A DNA stretch of 64,000 nt. Origin: Sphagnum compactum (lineage: Eukaryota; Bryophyta; Sphagnopsida; Sphagnales). Under the pieces are notes generated by a model, which saw nothing but the letters and a program-made list of their open reading frames with translations, did not search any database and was not told where the DNA came from. Shown here piece after piece: positions 11,803-24,190 of this stretch (its first letter is position 1; every line of letters begins with the position of its first letter). The translations under genes were made by a program, and so were the position numbers. The stretch covers positions 31,176,213 to 31,240,212 of the forward strand of contig OZ234493.1 of NCBI GenBank assembly GCA_965153455.1, read 5' to 3'.

Positions 11803-14751
11803 ATGTGTTTTCCGCCGGAAATCTCAGTGCCGGCTTTGCCGTCGGCTTTCCGTGTGAGGGATTGGCATGCGGACGAGCGAGGATCAAAGAGGAAGCAATG
11901 GAGACCGTCGTATGTTCTTCCGGAAGAAGGTGTGGGGATTGTGAGTCCGTCTGATGCAGCACCACCGGCGGCTCCGGCTCATGAGGTGAGGAGCTGTGGC
12001 GGCCGGGGGGCGCAAACCGGCGACAATCATGTGGACGCAGCGGAGCTTTGTGCCGCAGGCATCAAGCTGCCGCTGCAGCAAGGATCTGTTGCTGCCAAGA
12101 ACGAAGAGCAGCAAGGGCTTGCAACATGGCAGGGGCAGCAGACGTTTCTGGATGCTGCAGGTGCCGCCAACATGAAGAAGAAGGAAGGTGCAGTTGTTTC
12201 TGGAGTGGAAGAAAGCGCTGACTCTCCTCCTCGTCAACATACACAGCTTGAGATTCCGCTTCCTAACTTGGACGACAAACCTGTTGTTCCAGAGTATGCA
12301 GACTTGGAGAAGCTGCAGGACCCAGCAGAGCTACTTCTAGAAGAAGGGCAGCAGCAGGGGCTGAGCGGGCCTCTGCAACAACAGCAGCGGCCCCTTCTTG
12401 TCAGCGGGACTCCTGAGCTTGAAAGTACAGGCTCTTTCTCAGCATGGTTTGATTGCATCACCAAGAATAATGATGGAGAAATGGAAGAAGCAACTTCTTT
12501 GATCAAAGAAAGGTCCGTCACCAATGCCAGTTTCGAAGCGGATACAAAACCTTTGAAGAAGAAGGCTCTTAAGCTGACCAAAGCTGAAAAGAATCGCAAG
12601 TCAGCAGCCGCTGCTGCAGCAGTACACAGCCATGAAGGCACTGAAGTTGACATGTGTACTGAAGATGATGATGCAGAGCCTCTTCTCATTGATGAAAAGA
12701 GGAAGAGAAGGTACCTATTTTCTGATTTCTCTCACCTTTGACACTTCTTGAATCAAGCATGGTATGTGAAGGTATCATCTGTTGACATACCCACGCGAAC
12801 GGAAACCCTACAATTTCTTACCCACAAGTTCATCTGCCGGTTTGTTGGTAGTGTAATCCTTTGTGGATAATGGGTAAGTTCAGCAGCAGCAGTATCTGTC
12901 AAATGGGTGGTTTGATGTTATGCGTCTTGATGATGCACATACCTGTCTGAAATCTCAGCAGGAAGAAGGAATAACACTGACTGTGTCTGCTGTGAGTTTC
13001 TTTCATGCCATAGACCATGATAAACATCAGTATATATGTCAACTAAGAGTCCTAGATTTTGGTCTTCCTAATGCTGTAGAATCTAGCAAACATCATGGCT
13101 GAATACCTATTATTGTTGTTGCTTCTGAGATTGTGTTAGAAACTGAGGACAAAAGACTTTGCAGCTTATTGTGTACTTGGTTCCACCCACTGTTCAAAGT
13201 TAGGAGTAACATTGGCATCTAGTCACTGCCATCTTTGTGATGAAAATGATGACCTGATACTTTGCAAGTGACACCCACAAAGGTTATATGACTGCACTCT
13301 TTCATATTTGTTTTTGTTTGGTCAGAACTGACATTAGAGTTAGCTTTGAAGTTTCTTGTGAAGTTTTCTCTGCAATCTCATAGATATGCTGTAAAATCTG
13401 GGCATGAACATGCCTTTCATGATTGGAAGGTAAGGAATGGTAACTGAAGTCCTCAGCATGTGACATATTTTGACATCTCGAGTAGCTTATTCTTTGTAGC
13501 CTCATCAAAAATTGCCAGAGCACTTTTGCTCATGGACTGGAATATTCCTTTCTGAGTTCTATCACCTCATTGCTCAGCCAGCAAGTTGATCTTGGTCTGA
13601 CCTGAATGGTGTGAAGAATGCTCTCCAATCGTGCATCAGCACAGCGGTCAAGACAGAGGAGACAGGATCGTCTTGACCAGCTTGAGGTCTTGGTATGACC
13701 TCTTTCCTTTTTTGAGGAGGTCTGTGTCCATTTGAAAGCTGCACAAGAATTTCTGTATGCCAATTGGTTGGTAAAGTTTCATAGTTCCATGATTTTGGGG
13801 TGCAATCGATCTGATATTGTTTGAAACAATTTGCACTCATATGGGCACTGAGCTCAAGTACATGGAATGTGATTGTTTGTAGACTGCTCAGTTAAGAGTG
13901 GAGAATGCATCACTGCTGCGCAAGTCCAAGCTTGCTTTACAGTTGGCCAGGAAGTTTGAGCATGAGAACAAAAGTCTACTGGAGAAGACACAGAATTTGA
14001 CCATGGAACTACTTGGCACCAGGAAAGTGTTGCCTGCCACAACAAAACTTCATGAAGAATGTCAGAGCAGCCCCCACATGTGTGCTGACATCAGTGAGAT
14101 TGTAAGCCACTATTTTGATCCTTAATGTTGATTGCTATATAATTTGGTTATCACTTCTATCTCTCCAGCTAGGCTTCCGTATTGCGCTGTATATGGATCT
14201 AGAATTTTTTTTGACTTCTTACATATCGTTCTCAATATTCAACCTAGGTTGGAGAGGCAGATCCTTCACCAGAGGTTAAATCGAACCTTGAGAAAGTGCC
14301 AGAGGATCAGAAGAAGCCACTTAAATCAACAGTGAGTGAAAGCTTTACAACTGTCGATGATCAGATATATATGGAGGATACAAGCAAAGGAACGCATACA
14401 GCGGTTCACTGCAACAATAAGAAAGCAGAATCCTGTGAAACTGTACAAGTCTCTGAAGTTGGAGGTGCAGCAAGGAAGGTTAAGATGACTAGTGTCAGTT
14501 CACCTGTGAGCTGCAAGACCAACTGCGAAAATGCCCAGGTCTTCCTGGTGCCCACCAGCCTCCCTCAAGCAAACATGCTCAACCCAGTGAAGGAGTCCCC
14601 ATTGATGATACCAGTGATGGATTCTCAATATCTTTTGGAGGAATTTTTGGAGATGTTTGAGTCTGACACTGCAAATGATCCTTCTATCAACAACGACATT
14701 GTGATGGACCAGAATTGGTTGGAGAGTTTTGCAGAGTGTTTGAATGCTTGA
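11803..14751 (+). CDS. Group C bZIP transcription factor (Opaque2/bZIP10/25/63-like)
   Basis: The gene model is four exons: 11803-12710, 13617-13692, 13883-14101 and 14248-14751, with GT-AG introns in phases 2, 0 and 0, giving 568 residues. Exon 1 ends in DEKRKR. Exon 2 completes the basic region RRMLSNRASAQRSRQRRQ, which fits the N-x7-R-x9-L bZIP signature. The zipper crosses the exon 2/3 junction with heptad residues L-L-L-A-F-L-L. The stretch QLRVENASLL is typical of plant group C bZIPs, which are nuclear factors binding ACGT and GCN4-type sites and dimerising with group S1 bZIPs. The N-terminal half is Gln/Ala-rich with acidic patches, probably activating, followed by a Lys-rich run and poly-Ala. 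The C-terminus carries an acidic tail with LLEEFLEMFESD. The family's usual Glu in 'NRESA' is Ala here. An in-frame ATG at 11704 is possible, but the sequence around it looks like pyrimidine-rich leader, so 11803 is preferred. Confidence 0.85.
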
Positions 14752-15510
14752 TATGTCGCAGTATCCTTATCCTCAACTTCCAAGATTTGATCACATGACA
14801 CTATTTGAAATTTTGATGGACGGATTGCAACCTAAACACGCAATTGGTGATATTTTGTTGGACACACATCTTTTTAATTGCAGTGCAAGGACTAGTAGAC
14901 TGGACCTGCTTTCTTGTGTTAGAATACTGTCAAGGATTATGTGTCTTGAGAGTTAGGTTATGTGTTGCTCTATTTACTAGTGCAATAACTGGGAAAGGGT
15001 GCCAGATGATAAATAGAAGGTTCGAGCTTGTTATATGATTTTATACTATTGGGTAGTATATTACTAATTGGTAGATTTATGCCTAGTTATGGCCACTATT
15101 ATTCCAGTTATAAGAGTGGTTATTAAGGAGTAGATGAATAGTTATGACTACTACCACCTCTGTTCTGAGAGGTTGACTGCAGCTGCAAGGCTGGGTACAT
15201 TGCATCAAGAAATTCATCCAAATTCCTGATGGAGCAGGCCAGCAGGTATTTGCATTAATGCTGCTGTATCTTAGGAACTGGGTAATGTGCTAAGTATCTG
15301 GGTTCACAGGGAGAGTTTGCTGGTGACGTGTTGTCTGGGTATTTTTTTCCCCTTATATGGTTGTTCCATGTCTAAGGTTCTGGCCAGCACTTTTTGGGAA
15401 TATGAATTCTATACACCTCCATTCTGGCTTAGAACCATATTGGAAATGGTCTGTATATCACGTGTGTGCTATATTAGATATTGGTAATAGTTATGGACTA
15501 GGCAACTTGC
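14752..15510 (+). other. Likely 3' UTR and downstream flank of the bZIP gene
   Basis: The sequence is AT-rich, carries no conserved frame and follows the bZIP stop codon. No polyadenylation site could be assigned with confidence. Confidence 0.4.
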
Positions 15511-15514
15511 AACA

Positions 15515-15745
15515 GGATGTGGGTTACTGCATATAATCAAGCCCCAGGGGTAGTGAGATAATGTGCGGTAACCCACATCCTCGAGTCGGGTACCAACATA
15601 ACCAGTTGTCTGTAGTGAGGAGTTATGGCAGCGGACCAATAGGATGTCAGGCCACTCTGCATACATAATTTATGAGTTATAAGTCGTGTGCAGCCATCCA
15701 CTGGTGTGCTGCCATCATCCATGCCTCCTGACAACTGGTTATGTT
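15515..15745. repeat. Two nested/adjacent inverted repeats (possible foldback element)
   Basis: GGATGTGGGTTAC (15515-15527) pairs perfectly with 15568-15580. AACATAACCAGTTGTC (15595-15610) pairs perfectly with 15730-15745, and the pairing continues imperfectly inward for about 20 more bases. These may be two small MITEs or one composite foldback element. No target-site duplication was found. Confidence 0.65.
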
Positions 15746-16359
15746 TTGTATATATATCAAGGGGATCCAAATCTGGAAGTTATCTCATTTACCTGCAGAG
15801 AGACCCTATTGTATGGTTACAAGATTTAAACCTGTTTGATAAATGACTGTTCTTTTCATTTCAACTCTGTTGTGGCATTTGTGTGTGAATTAGTTACTAC
15901 CTTTGTTTTCAAATGTGTATTTTTCCTAAGGTGATGGTGACTACATAGGTATGTGAAAAAGGAAGAGGAAGAGGAGGAAAGATCCAATGAGGAGAAAAGA
16001 TCAGAAGAGAAAAGACACATAAAGAAGGGGCAGAAGGGATGAGGATTGTTGTGGTCCTCTTGTATGACTGGTCAAAAATTATTTACACTTCATGAACAAT
16101 GCACATCAATCTCAAATGAATAAACAAAAACTCTGTAGCTTGGAAATCAGGCCCCTCTAAGTTCTATGGTTTTGGAGGATCAAATTTTTGGAGGAAAACA
16201 GACAAAAAGAAAAGCAATCATCAAACAGTCACAACAAACAAAAGAAAAGAACAGTGATGATCAAGAACAGTGGTAGGTAATCATACAGGTTTGAGTCTTT
16301 TGGTGTTTGTTGCAAATGATGATGCTAAGTAATAGGTTTTTCTAAAGCTACCTTTTGTT

Positions 16360-16385
16360 GGCTCTGTCCTACAGAGGACAGAGCC
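16360..16385. repeat. Perfect 10-bp-arm hairpin
   Basis: GGCTCTGTCC, loop tacaga, GGACAGAGCC. It is isolated in AT-rich DNA. It resembles a transposon subterminal hairpin of the Helitron-end type, but no CTRR terminus follows immediately. Confidence 0.6.
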
Positions 16386-16619
16386 GTTGTCGGAACACCT
16401 TCTGAGCGGGTATAGGGGTCGGAGAATCAGAAGTTGGCTGAGTGGATAAGGTTATAGGTTTGCATGTAAGTTTTTAATTGGCCCAAGCTAATGGATGGGT
16501 ATGTGTAGATTTTGGGTGCAATGGATGGGTTGTTTTGAAATCTACCCATCTATTTGTTGGGTTTCTTCTCAAAATATGAATGTGGGGTAACTGATTTAGC
16601 CATGTCTCTATATCATTTT

Positions 16620-18510
16620 ATTCTTTTTGAGTTGTTACTTGCCTTTTTGTATCACAAGGTTTCATATCACTACCAAATGGAAAAAAACAATTCATATGAC
16701 TAATTTTAAAAATGAAATTTGTTTGATAAACATACAAATAATTTGTTTCAATTCTTTTAAATCTTATCAAAATGAGATTTGGACAATTATGCAAGAATTG
16801 ATTAAGATAAAACACATCAATTTTAAAGTAAATATACATTTTAATATAAAATTCGTTTTTGAGGTGTAAATGTTTTTAATTAATTTGATGTTATTTTAAA
16901 ACCTTCAATAACGCTTTGATGAAGATTTAATAACAAAATCATGATGAAATTAATTGATTATTATTTTTGTATTGATGTTGCTTTTCATGTTATAAAAATT
17001 TATTATTGCCCTAAGATAATAGATATGCATGTATGATTTTAGGTTTTAACAAGCATGCATGGGGCAAACACAATTAGTTTATAAAGTTGGGTGGGGGTAC
17101 AATGGGGTTTATAGGTGAAAATTTAGGGGGAACAAAGGGATTAAAATATTTTTTTTCCCCTCTATCATGGGTTTGTTTTTTATTACGAGGTTTCAATAGG
17201 TATAAGGAGTGGATAATTCAATTAGATTGAAAGAATTAGAAGTTGTAAGTGGAGCTTTAAGAAAAATGGACGAGGGGTTAGGATTTTTGTTTTTTTTCAA
17301 AAGGGTTTTTTTGGGTGAGGAGGGGAGGATGGGGTAATTCCACCCCTTTCCAAAGAAGGTTTTTTTCAAGGGATTGGGATAGGTGATTTTTAATGGTGAC
17401 TAACCAAAGGGTTGTTTTTTGAGTGGCATAAAAGGGAGAAGTTTGGTTGTTTTTCGAGGTAAGAAGGTGGGATTTAAAATTTTTCCAAGGAATTATTCTT
17501 TTGGTGGTGTGGGATGGGGTGTTTGGAGGAAGTGGATGGGTATGTTTTATTTTATTTTTTGTGTGTTTTTTTTTTGTGATATGGTGATTTAATGAAGATT
17601 TTTTCTCAAGAAAATATTTTATATAAATTAATATCTTTTTTTGGGGAATGGAAAAATTTCAACACAAAAATTTAATATTAAAAACTTAATTGAAAAAAAA
17701 AATTAAAAAAAATTGAACACTTAATACATTTAACCAAAAAAAAATAAAAAATCAAATTTGATTTTTCTGTGTCTCTAAATTTTTCGATGTACATGATAAA
17801 AGTTGATGCTTAACAAATAATGATAATGTATTTGAGAAATGAAAATAATGGTTAAATATTGGAGAAAAAATTAAGGTTTATGTATTAATATCTTTCAAAT
17901 TTAGGTTGAAATATTTAAAGTTCGGATGTAAGCATGAGGTGCATAATTCAAATTCATAAGATGCCAAAGGTATTGATGTTTTGTTCATTATTAGACCACA
18001 ATTTAGCCTCCAAACCATGGTTCATCAATATCCATGGTTAATGGTAGATATCTATCAGAGTCAAAGTTATTAAAAGTTAATAACAAAAATTTATTAAATG
18101 TCAAGGGTATTGATGTCTTGTTCATTATTAAACCATAATTTAGCTACCAAACCATGGATATGATCCTTTATTGTTAAGTTGAAATCAACCATAATCAAAA
18201 TTACTTAAGTTAATATAAAATAAAAAAAGGTTTAGGTTTAGGTTTAGAGTTAGGTTTAGGGTTTAAGTTAAGTCTTTTGTTCCATATAAAGATAACATTA
18301 TATGTTTGTTGTCTTTCTTTTTTCATAGCAAGAACATTGTCTTTAGTTTAAGCTCACCATTTGTTGATTGTTTTCTTATTTCCTTTGTAAATTTGTGTTT
18401 TTGTAAGTGTATGTTTTGTCGTGTGCTTTTGCAACTTTTAATTTTGCCAAATGTTACTTCATTTGTTTGTTGTCAAATTCATTTTGGTAAGTTCTTCTTT
18501 CCTTTTTTTA
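16620..18510. other. AT-rich intergenic DNA with a diverged direct repeat
   Basis: No gene was found. About 75 bases around 17,957-18,034 ('aggtattgatgttttgttcattattagacca...') recur in altered form at about 18,090-18,165, a diverged tandem-type duplication. The rest is homopolymer-rich. Confidence 0.5.
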
Positions 18511-18512
18511 CA

Positions 18513-19330
18513 CAATGGCTGTTATTTTAGTGAAGGAAACTAAATTAATTCTTGCGGTGGATGATTTCGATTTCAAAATTAGAGATGTTGCATTTGAAGC
18601 AAAGGTGCTCAATAGGTATGACACCTTTGATTGAATTGCAAATACAAGCATGGAAGATCTAGGCTATGCATATTTGCATTGTGATTGTTGGACAGGGCAA
18701 CTCTGACCACAATCACTGAAATCACCTTATATAAAAATGCATGAACAACATTTACAAAAAGGCATGTTTGTGAAGGTGGAAATTTTTGGCATTGAGTCAA
18801 AGTTTAAAAGAGGTTTTGAGAATGGTGACATCCATGTTGTCATCACAATTGAGTCGACAACCATTGTGTCATTAATTCTTACATTTCAACCTAAATTAAT
18901 TCCCATGTTTTTTCACATGGATTATTCGAGAATTCATAAGTTCTATTCAAAGTTGGAGGTTTGCTACCATTGCTATCATCATCATTGGTGTAAGGGGAAT
19001 AGGGGATAACAAAGGTGAATAACAATTGTTGATTGCATATGGAGAAGGTGAATTTGACCAAGACATTTTTGCTTTTGGTAACAATTTCAAAACAAAATAT
19101 GAGCAACTTCTTGAGGTGTATAATGGAGGTCATTGTGCAATGGTTTTAATCAATAATGTGACAACAACAAAAGGAGATCGATATTTGAGGGCACAACATT
19201 ACACAATTTTAACAAAGGTTGTTGATGAAGCTATTCGAGCTCACTTTCTACAGTTCCACAACAAATTATCAAGTGTTCAATCTACATTCAAAGAGGTAAA
19301 TTCCTTTATTTTCCTTTGCATCATTTAGTT
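18513..19330 (+). pseudogene. Broken ORF, possible OB-fold (RPA-like) relic
   Basis: Three short open stretches follow each other on one strand. They are 18513-18634 (ending at a stop after YDTFD), 18737-19009 (LQKGMFVKVEIFGIES, then GDIHVVITIESTTIVS) and 19026-19328 (YLRAQHYTILTKVVDEAI). The middle piece has the alternating pattern of an OB-fold like those in RPA-type single-strand DNA-binding proteins, which some plant Helitrons carry. This is a weak, by-eye resemblance. The stops between pieces argue for a pseudogene. Confidence 0.3.
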
Positions 19331-19539
19331 GTTTTTCAAATTTACACATAAAACATCAAATTGAACCTAATGTTCATTTCATGATCAATTATATTTTAAA
19401 AAATAATGAAAAATATAAAAATAATGTATTGAATTTTATTTTTTTAGCGTAAAAAATATTTGGGTTTTAAGTTAATTTTTTGAAGTGGTCCATCAAATGG
19501 TCCTTGGCAATTTAGAATGGAAAGCACTTTAAGTCCCCT

Positions 19540-19935
19540 TTATTGTCTAAGATCAAGACCACTTGGTGGCCACCAAGTCTTTCGACGTTAAATTGCGAGG
19601 GACGACTAGGTCGTTGGATGTTAGATTGTGAGAGACGACTTGGTGGACACCAAGTCATCCCTTGTAGTTTAACGTTAAACAATCTGGTGGCCACCATGTT
19701 TTCAAATGAAAGGTGGGGGTTTTTTTTTTTCCACTTGGAGACTTGGTGGCCACCAAGTCATCCCTCACAGTCCAACATCAAACAATTTGGTGGCCACTAG
19801 GTCATCCTTCGCAATCCAACGTTAAACAACATGGTGGCCACTAGGTCTCCAAGCGAAAAAAAAAGACACAATTTGGTGGCCATTAGGTTGTCCTTTGCAA
19901 TTAACGTGGAACAATTTGGTGGCCACCAGGTCTCC
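19540..19935. repeat. Tandem repeat built on the palindrome ACTTGGTGGCCACCAAGT
   Basis: The unit is about 55-65 bases: a GGTGGCCACC-centred palindrome, then 'atccctcgcaatccaacgttaaacaa'. About seven copies are present. At 19561-19578 and 19741-19758 the core is a perfect 18-bp palindrome; other copies carry one or two changes ('GGTGGCCACTAGG'). No coding potential is evident. Confidence 0.8.
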
Positions 19936-20179
19936 CCCAAAAAAAAAGAAATAAAAGAAATAAATAAAGAAAAATAAAATGCAACCTAGGTTCAAACATT
20001 GTTGTTGTTGTTCTTCTTTTGTTTTCCCACCTAGGTAGTAAGGAGATTCGAGTGCCCAACCCAATTCTCCTCTTCCTAAGGAGATTTTTTTTTTTAGAAG
20101 AGGAGACCCGAATCTAATGTAAAAAAAAAAAACATAACCATTTGATTCTTTCCTCCTTGAGGAGGGGAGAACCAAACGG

Positions 20180-21100
20180 CCACATAATTTTCTTTACTAA
20201 AATGACTTATAGAAAATAAAACTACATTGAGATGACTTTTTTTTATTGGAATTATTTAAAGAACAAAAATCCATGTTCTATTGCATACTAAACATAGAGT
20301 ACAATGTTGCTACTAAAAGTGAAAAAATTGTCTTTATATAGTCCAATGGAATTCCTTTTTGGGTAAAGAATATGGGAGTGTGTTTGTACAAAGAAAAAAA
20401 AATTGTAATTTTAATACGATAAGTAGACAAGTATGTGAAAAACCTTTGTAAATAAAATTTTATAACGTTTTCCACATTGGTCAATAACCTTTGAACATTG
20501 AACAGATTTTGTAGCCCCTTTCTTGGTGCATTTAATATCACAAGAATCATTGGAATTGGTTTTAAAATGAACAAGATATGGCTTATGGAAGTGGAGGTGA
20601 AAAAGTAAGGTTTAAAGATAAAAAACCAGTTTTTGTTTTAGAGCTTAAGATATATATATGTTGGGCTAATGTTTTTGCATTCAAAGACCATTTTTAAAGC
20701 TTTAAATTTCACACCCATAACTTTTTAAATCACTCAAAACGAATAATAAACAAAAGAGATATTGGTTTAAAAAAAGGGGGTATAAGTCTTTGAATGACTT
20801 TTCTTCTTGATATTTCTTTTATTGTTATTGATTTTTTATCTTATTTTTTGTTTTCTCTTTAGGTATTAATTTTTTAAATTATTATGTTGAATCAAAATCA
20901 ATTTCTAAACAAAACCCTTTTAGACATTAAGGTTATTGATAGTTTTTATGTGACTTGTCTATATTTAACTTTAGTATATGAATAAACTATATATGTGAAA
21001 ACTCCTTAAATCAAAATTTTGGTTCAAATAGCCCATACTATATAATCATTTTCATAGTTTTTTTTTAAAGGAAAATGAAAGTTCTCATACATTAATTTCT
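20180..21100. other. AT-rich intergenic DNA
   Basis: No gene, domain or repeat with clear ends was recognised. Confidence 0.5.
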
Positions 21101-21139
21101 ATCAAGTGCTGAAAATAATTTTAAATGCAACATTTTGTA

Positions 21140-21815
21140 TGTGAATCAATTTTTCAATGAAAGCAATTTTTTAATGGAAAAAGTTTTTTCAATGAAAGCA
21201 ATTTTTCAATGGAAGAAGTTTTTTCAATGAAAATAGTTTTTCAATGGAAGTAGTTTTTTCAATGAAAATAATTTTTTCAATGCAAATAATTTTTCAATGT
21301 AAATTTTTTTCAATGCAAGCAATTTCTTTAATGCAAGCAGTTTTTCAATGGAAATAATTTTTTTCAATGAAAGCAATTTTCAATTCAAGGATTTTTTTCA
21401 ATGCAAGTAGTTTTTCTAATGAAAGCAATTTTTCAATGTGAGTAATTTTTTTCAATGAAATTTTCTTTTTAATGCAAGAATTTTTTTCATGAAAACAAAA
21501 TTTCAATGCATGCAATTAGTTTCAATGAAAGCAATTTTTCAATGCAAGCAATTGTTTTCAATGAAAGCAAATTTTCAATGCAAACAATTTTTTTAATGAA
21601 AGGAGATTTTCAACACAAATGATTTTTCAATATAAATAGTTTTTCAATGCAAATAATTTTTCAATGTAACCAAAGTTTCAATGAAAATAAATTTTCAATA
21701 CATGCAAATTTTTAGTACAAATATTTCAATGCTAGCAAATTTTCAATTCAAGCAAGTTTTCCATCTAAATAATATTCCAATATATAGAGTTTTTCAATGC
21801 AAGGAATTTTTCAAA
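21140..21815. repeat. ~17-18-bp minisatellite (TTTTTCAATGAAAGCAA)
   Basis: A unit of 17-19 bases, TTTTTCAATGAAAGCAA and variants (TTTTTCAATGCAAGTAA), is repeated roughly 35-40 times with drift. It directly precedes the endonuclease relic. Confidence 0.85.
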
Positions 21816-21877
21816 AAAAAGAAAAAGTAAATAGTCTTGAATGAATCATTGATTTTATCTTTTTTGAATGTGTTTAT

Positions 21878-22505
21878 GTGGGAACCATGTTTTTGTTTAT
21901 ATGGATATCCATTAAATTGAAGTTAATAATAATGGAAACACCTTCATTAAATCTGGTTGATGCATCATTTGAACATGTATTGCATCCATATGGCTTTGAT
22001 ATAGGTTTAACATACAAATATGAAATAAGCAATTGTTTTTTAAATTCTATATCTTATTTATTGGATAATCATTTATCATCTTTTGAATTGAGGCAAAATA
22101 ACATGGCATATATATTGTATGTGTGTATAAAGTTCATTCATGTTCAATTTCTATATTCTTAAACAACTTTCAAAATGTGTTTCAACAATTTCCTAAACAT
22201 GGTCTAATCATCATTATGGGAGATTTTAATGTTGATATTCTAAAAGATAATAACCAACCAAAAAATAAACAAGAACAATTTATTTCATGGATAAATTCCA
22301 ATTAAAATCACAATTTAATGAAAGCACCACAAAAGTTGGATTTTACATAGACCATATATCGGCAAATGTCCTTGGAAATGAATGCAAATCTAGTATAATA
22401 GAAGCATATTGGTCAAATTTTCACAAACCGATTTATATTGCATTCAAACTACCAAACACATTTCCAATGTATAACAAAAAACCATCAATGTTTCCATTTA
22501 TTTAA
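21878..22505 (+). pseudogene. Endonuclease/exonuclease/phosphatase-type domain relic from a transposon
   Basis: From about 22165 the frame reads FQNVFQQFPKHGLIIIMGDFNVDI. GDFN is the conserved metal-binding/catalytic block of the EEP nuclease fold used by non-LTR retrotransposons and by the endonuclease module of some Helitrons. After a frame change it continues with FNESTTKVGFYIDHISANV (the conserved S-x-IDH region near the EEP C-terminus) and KPIYIAFKLPNTFPMY. A single active reading frame is absent. The upstream part (21878-22162) is open, but no domain was recognised there. No reverse transcriptase was seen nearby, which makes a Helitron origin at least as likely as a LINE. Confidence 0.55.
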
Positions 22506-22509
22506 AGTT

Positions 22510-23375
22510 TAATGTTTGTGAAAATATACATGTAAATGTTACATTTTCCACCTAATTGATTACTCCCAAAATGTTGGCACCTTGTGGTTGGAATTTGCAT
22601 TTTTACATTTTTTTTCATTGACCATGTGCAAAGAAAAATCATAAATATCAATACCAAGACAAAAAAATTTGAATGATTGTTCTATCCACATGTACACCCA
22701 TCAAACATCATAACAACACACCTTTCATGAAAAACCTAAACCCAAAATGTGACAAAAATAAAATAAAATGTCAAATTTTCAAATTTCAAAATGTGACAAA
22801 AAAAATAAATCTTTCCATGTAAATTATATCCATTCAATGTTGATATTTGTTTCAAACATCAAAATACCTCATGCACATTGCTAAAAATTTTCTACATTAT
22901 CCAAGTTCGAAAGACTTGGATTTTCTTAAACAATATAATTATTTATAACTTTATATTCATTTGTATGTTTAAAGAAAAGACAATGGAACCATGGTTTCAA
23001 TTTCTAAACATGTACAATGAATTCTAAGATGATTAGAAAACTTTAGTTTTTAGTACAAATGTGAAAAAAAATAGAATTATGATCTTTCATAAAGCCAACA
23101 AACTTTCATCCAATATAACTTGAGTTCATAGTAGAACATTAAATATAATACCTTATTTTCAGGATAGAGCCTCTTGTGGCAGCGCTACCTGTTTACCTAC
23201 TCACAAAATAATTTTTTGTAGCTCTCCGAAAAGACTTTCTACCCTTGGAGCCTACATAGTGTGAATGTTTGAAATATCTCTTTACAATACTCCCAGACTT
23301 TTGCTTGCAGTGGTCTTTTTTAATGAATTTTGTGATGTAGCCAAAGTGGTGATCCTGAAAGGGGGAGGGGGAAGG
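22510..23375. other. AT-rich intergenic DNA
   Basis: No gene or recognisable element. Confidence 0.5.
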
Positions 23376-23377
23376 TT

Positions 23378-23580
23378 TAGCCAAATTTGGCTATAAACCA
23401 GATGTGAAATTACAAAAATTCAATCATGCTTTTATATTTTTGACTACTTACTGGAACCAATTACTGAAATCTGGTGATTATTATTTTGTTGATTGAAACA
23501 TAAAAAACAATCACTTCATTTTTGAATTTTTGAATTTGAATTTGAATTTTTGGTGAATATTTTGACAGTAAAAAAAAAAG
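23378..23580. repeat. Dispersed repeat family copy A (TAGCCAAATTTGGCTA)
   Basis: It contains the perfect 16-bp palindrome TAGCCAAATTTGGCTA, then 'taaaccagatgtgaaa' and 'actggaaccaattactgaaatctggtga'. Related copies lie near 46,530, 48,300 and 52,950, all in the same orientation. Confidence 0.6.
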
Positions 23581-24190
23581 GCTGCTTGGTTGCAAAACCA
23601 TGACTCATTCACTTATTTTGTGGTAAATTTTTACATTGGTTACTAGGACATCATAAATGGCAGTTGTGAGGATTGAGATGGTCCTTTTCATCCATTGCAG
23701 CAAAGGGTTATCATGGGACCAATGAGAGGCCAGGGTTGTACCTAGTGCTCACTGGTAGGTCTTGCTAATGAAATGAAGGTCACAAGGTTATGGCCTAAAA
23801 CTGGGGACCTGCCAACCAATCAGGTCGTCCAGATCCTCACAAACAGCCGGTTTGTGACTTTACAAGTTGTTTGATTTTCACTGTCGAATATTTATTTTAT
23901 TTTAAAGTTCCCATGTCCAAAATAAGGATCCTTTTATTTTACTTCACCCAAAATAAAATTAAAATTGCTTTGAAGTAAAATATTGTTTGAGAATTTCAAC
24001 ATTTCTGAGAATAATATTAATTAGTGCAGAAGAAGCTGCCAAGCTAGTACCCATTCCATATGCAGCACTAACATTCACCAGTTTTTGTCAAAATAGTTAA
24101 ATTTTTTCATAATAGGATCGGGCAACTTTATTTTGAATATTAAATTTTTTTTCCTGGCTAAAGTCAAGAATAAATAATATACAAAGTGTG

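Noticed and set aside
12234-12689. 151-residue minus-strand frame opposite bZIP exon 1
   Set aside because: It is a mirror of the coding exon; its Ser/Cys-rich composition is the complement of Gln/Glu/Ala codons.
16430-16475. tRNA-like phrase GGCTGAGTGGATAAGG
   Set aside because: It is a good A box, but no B box or acceptor pairing was found within tRNA distance; probably a chance match or an old fragment.
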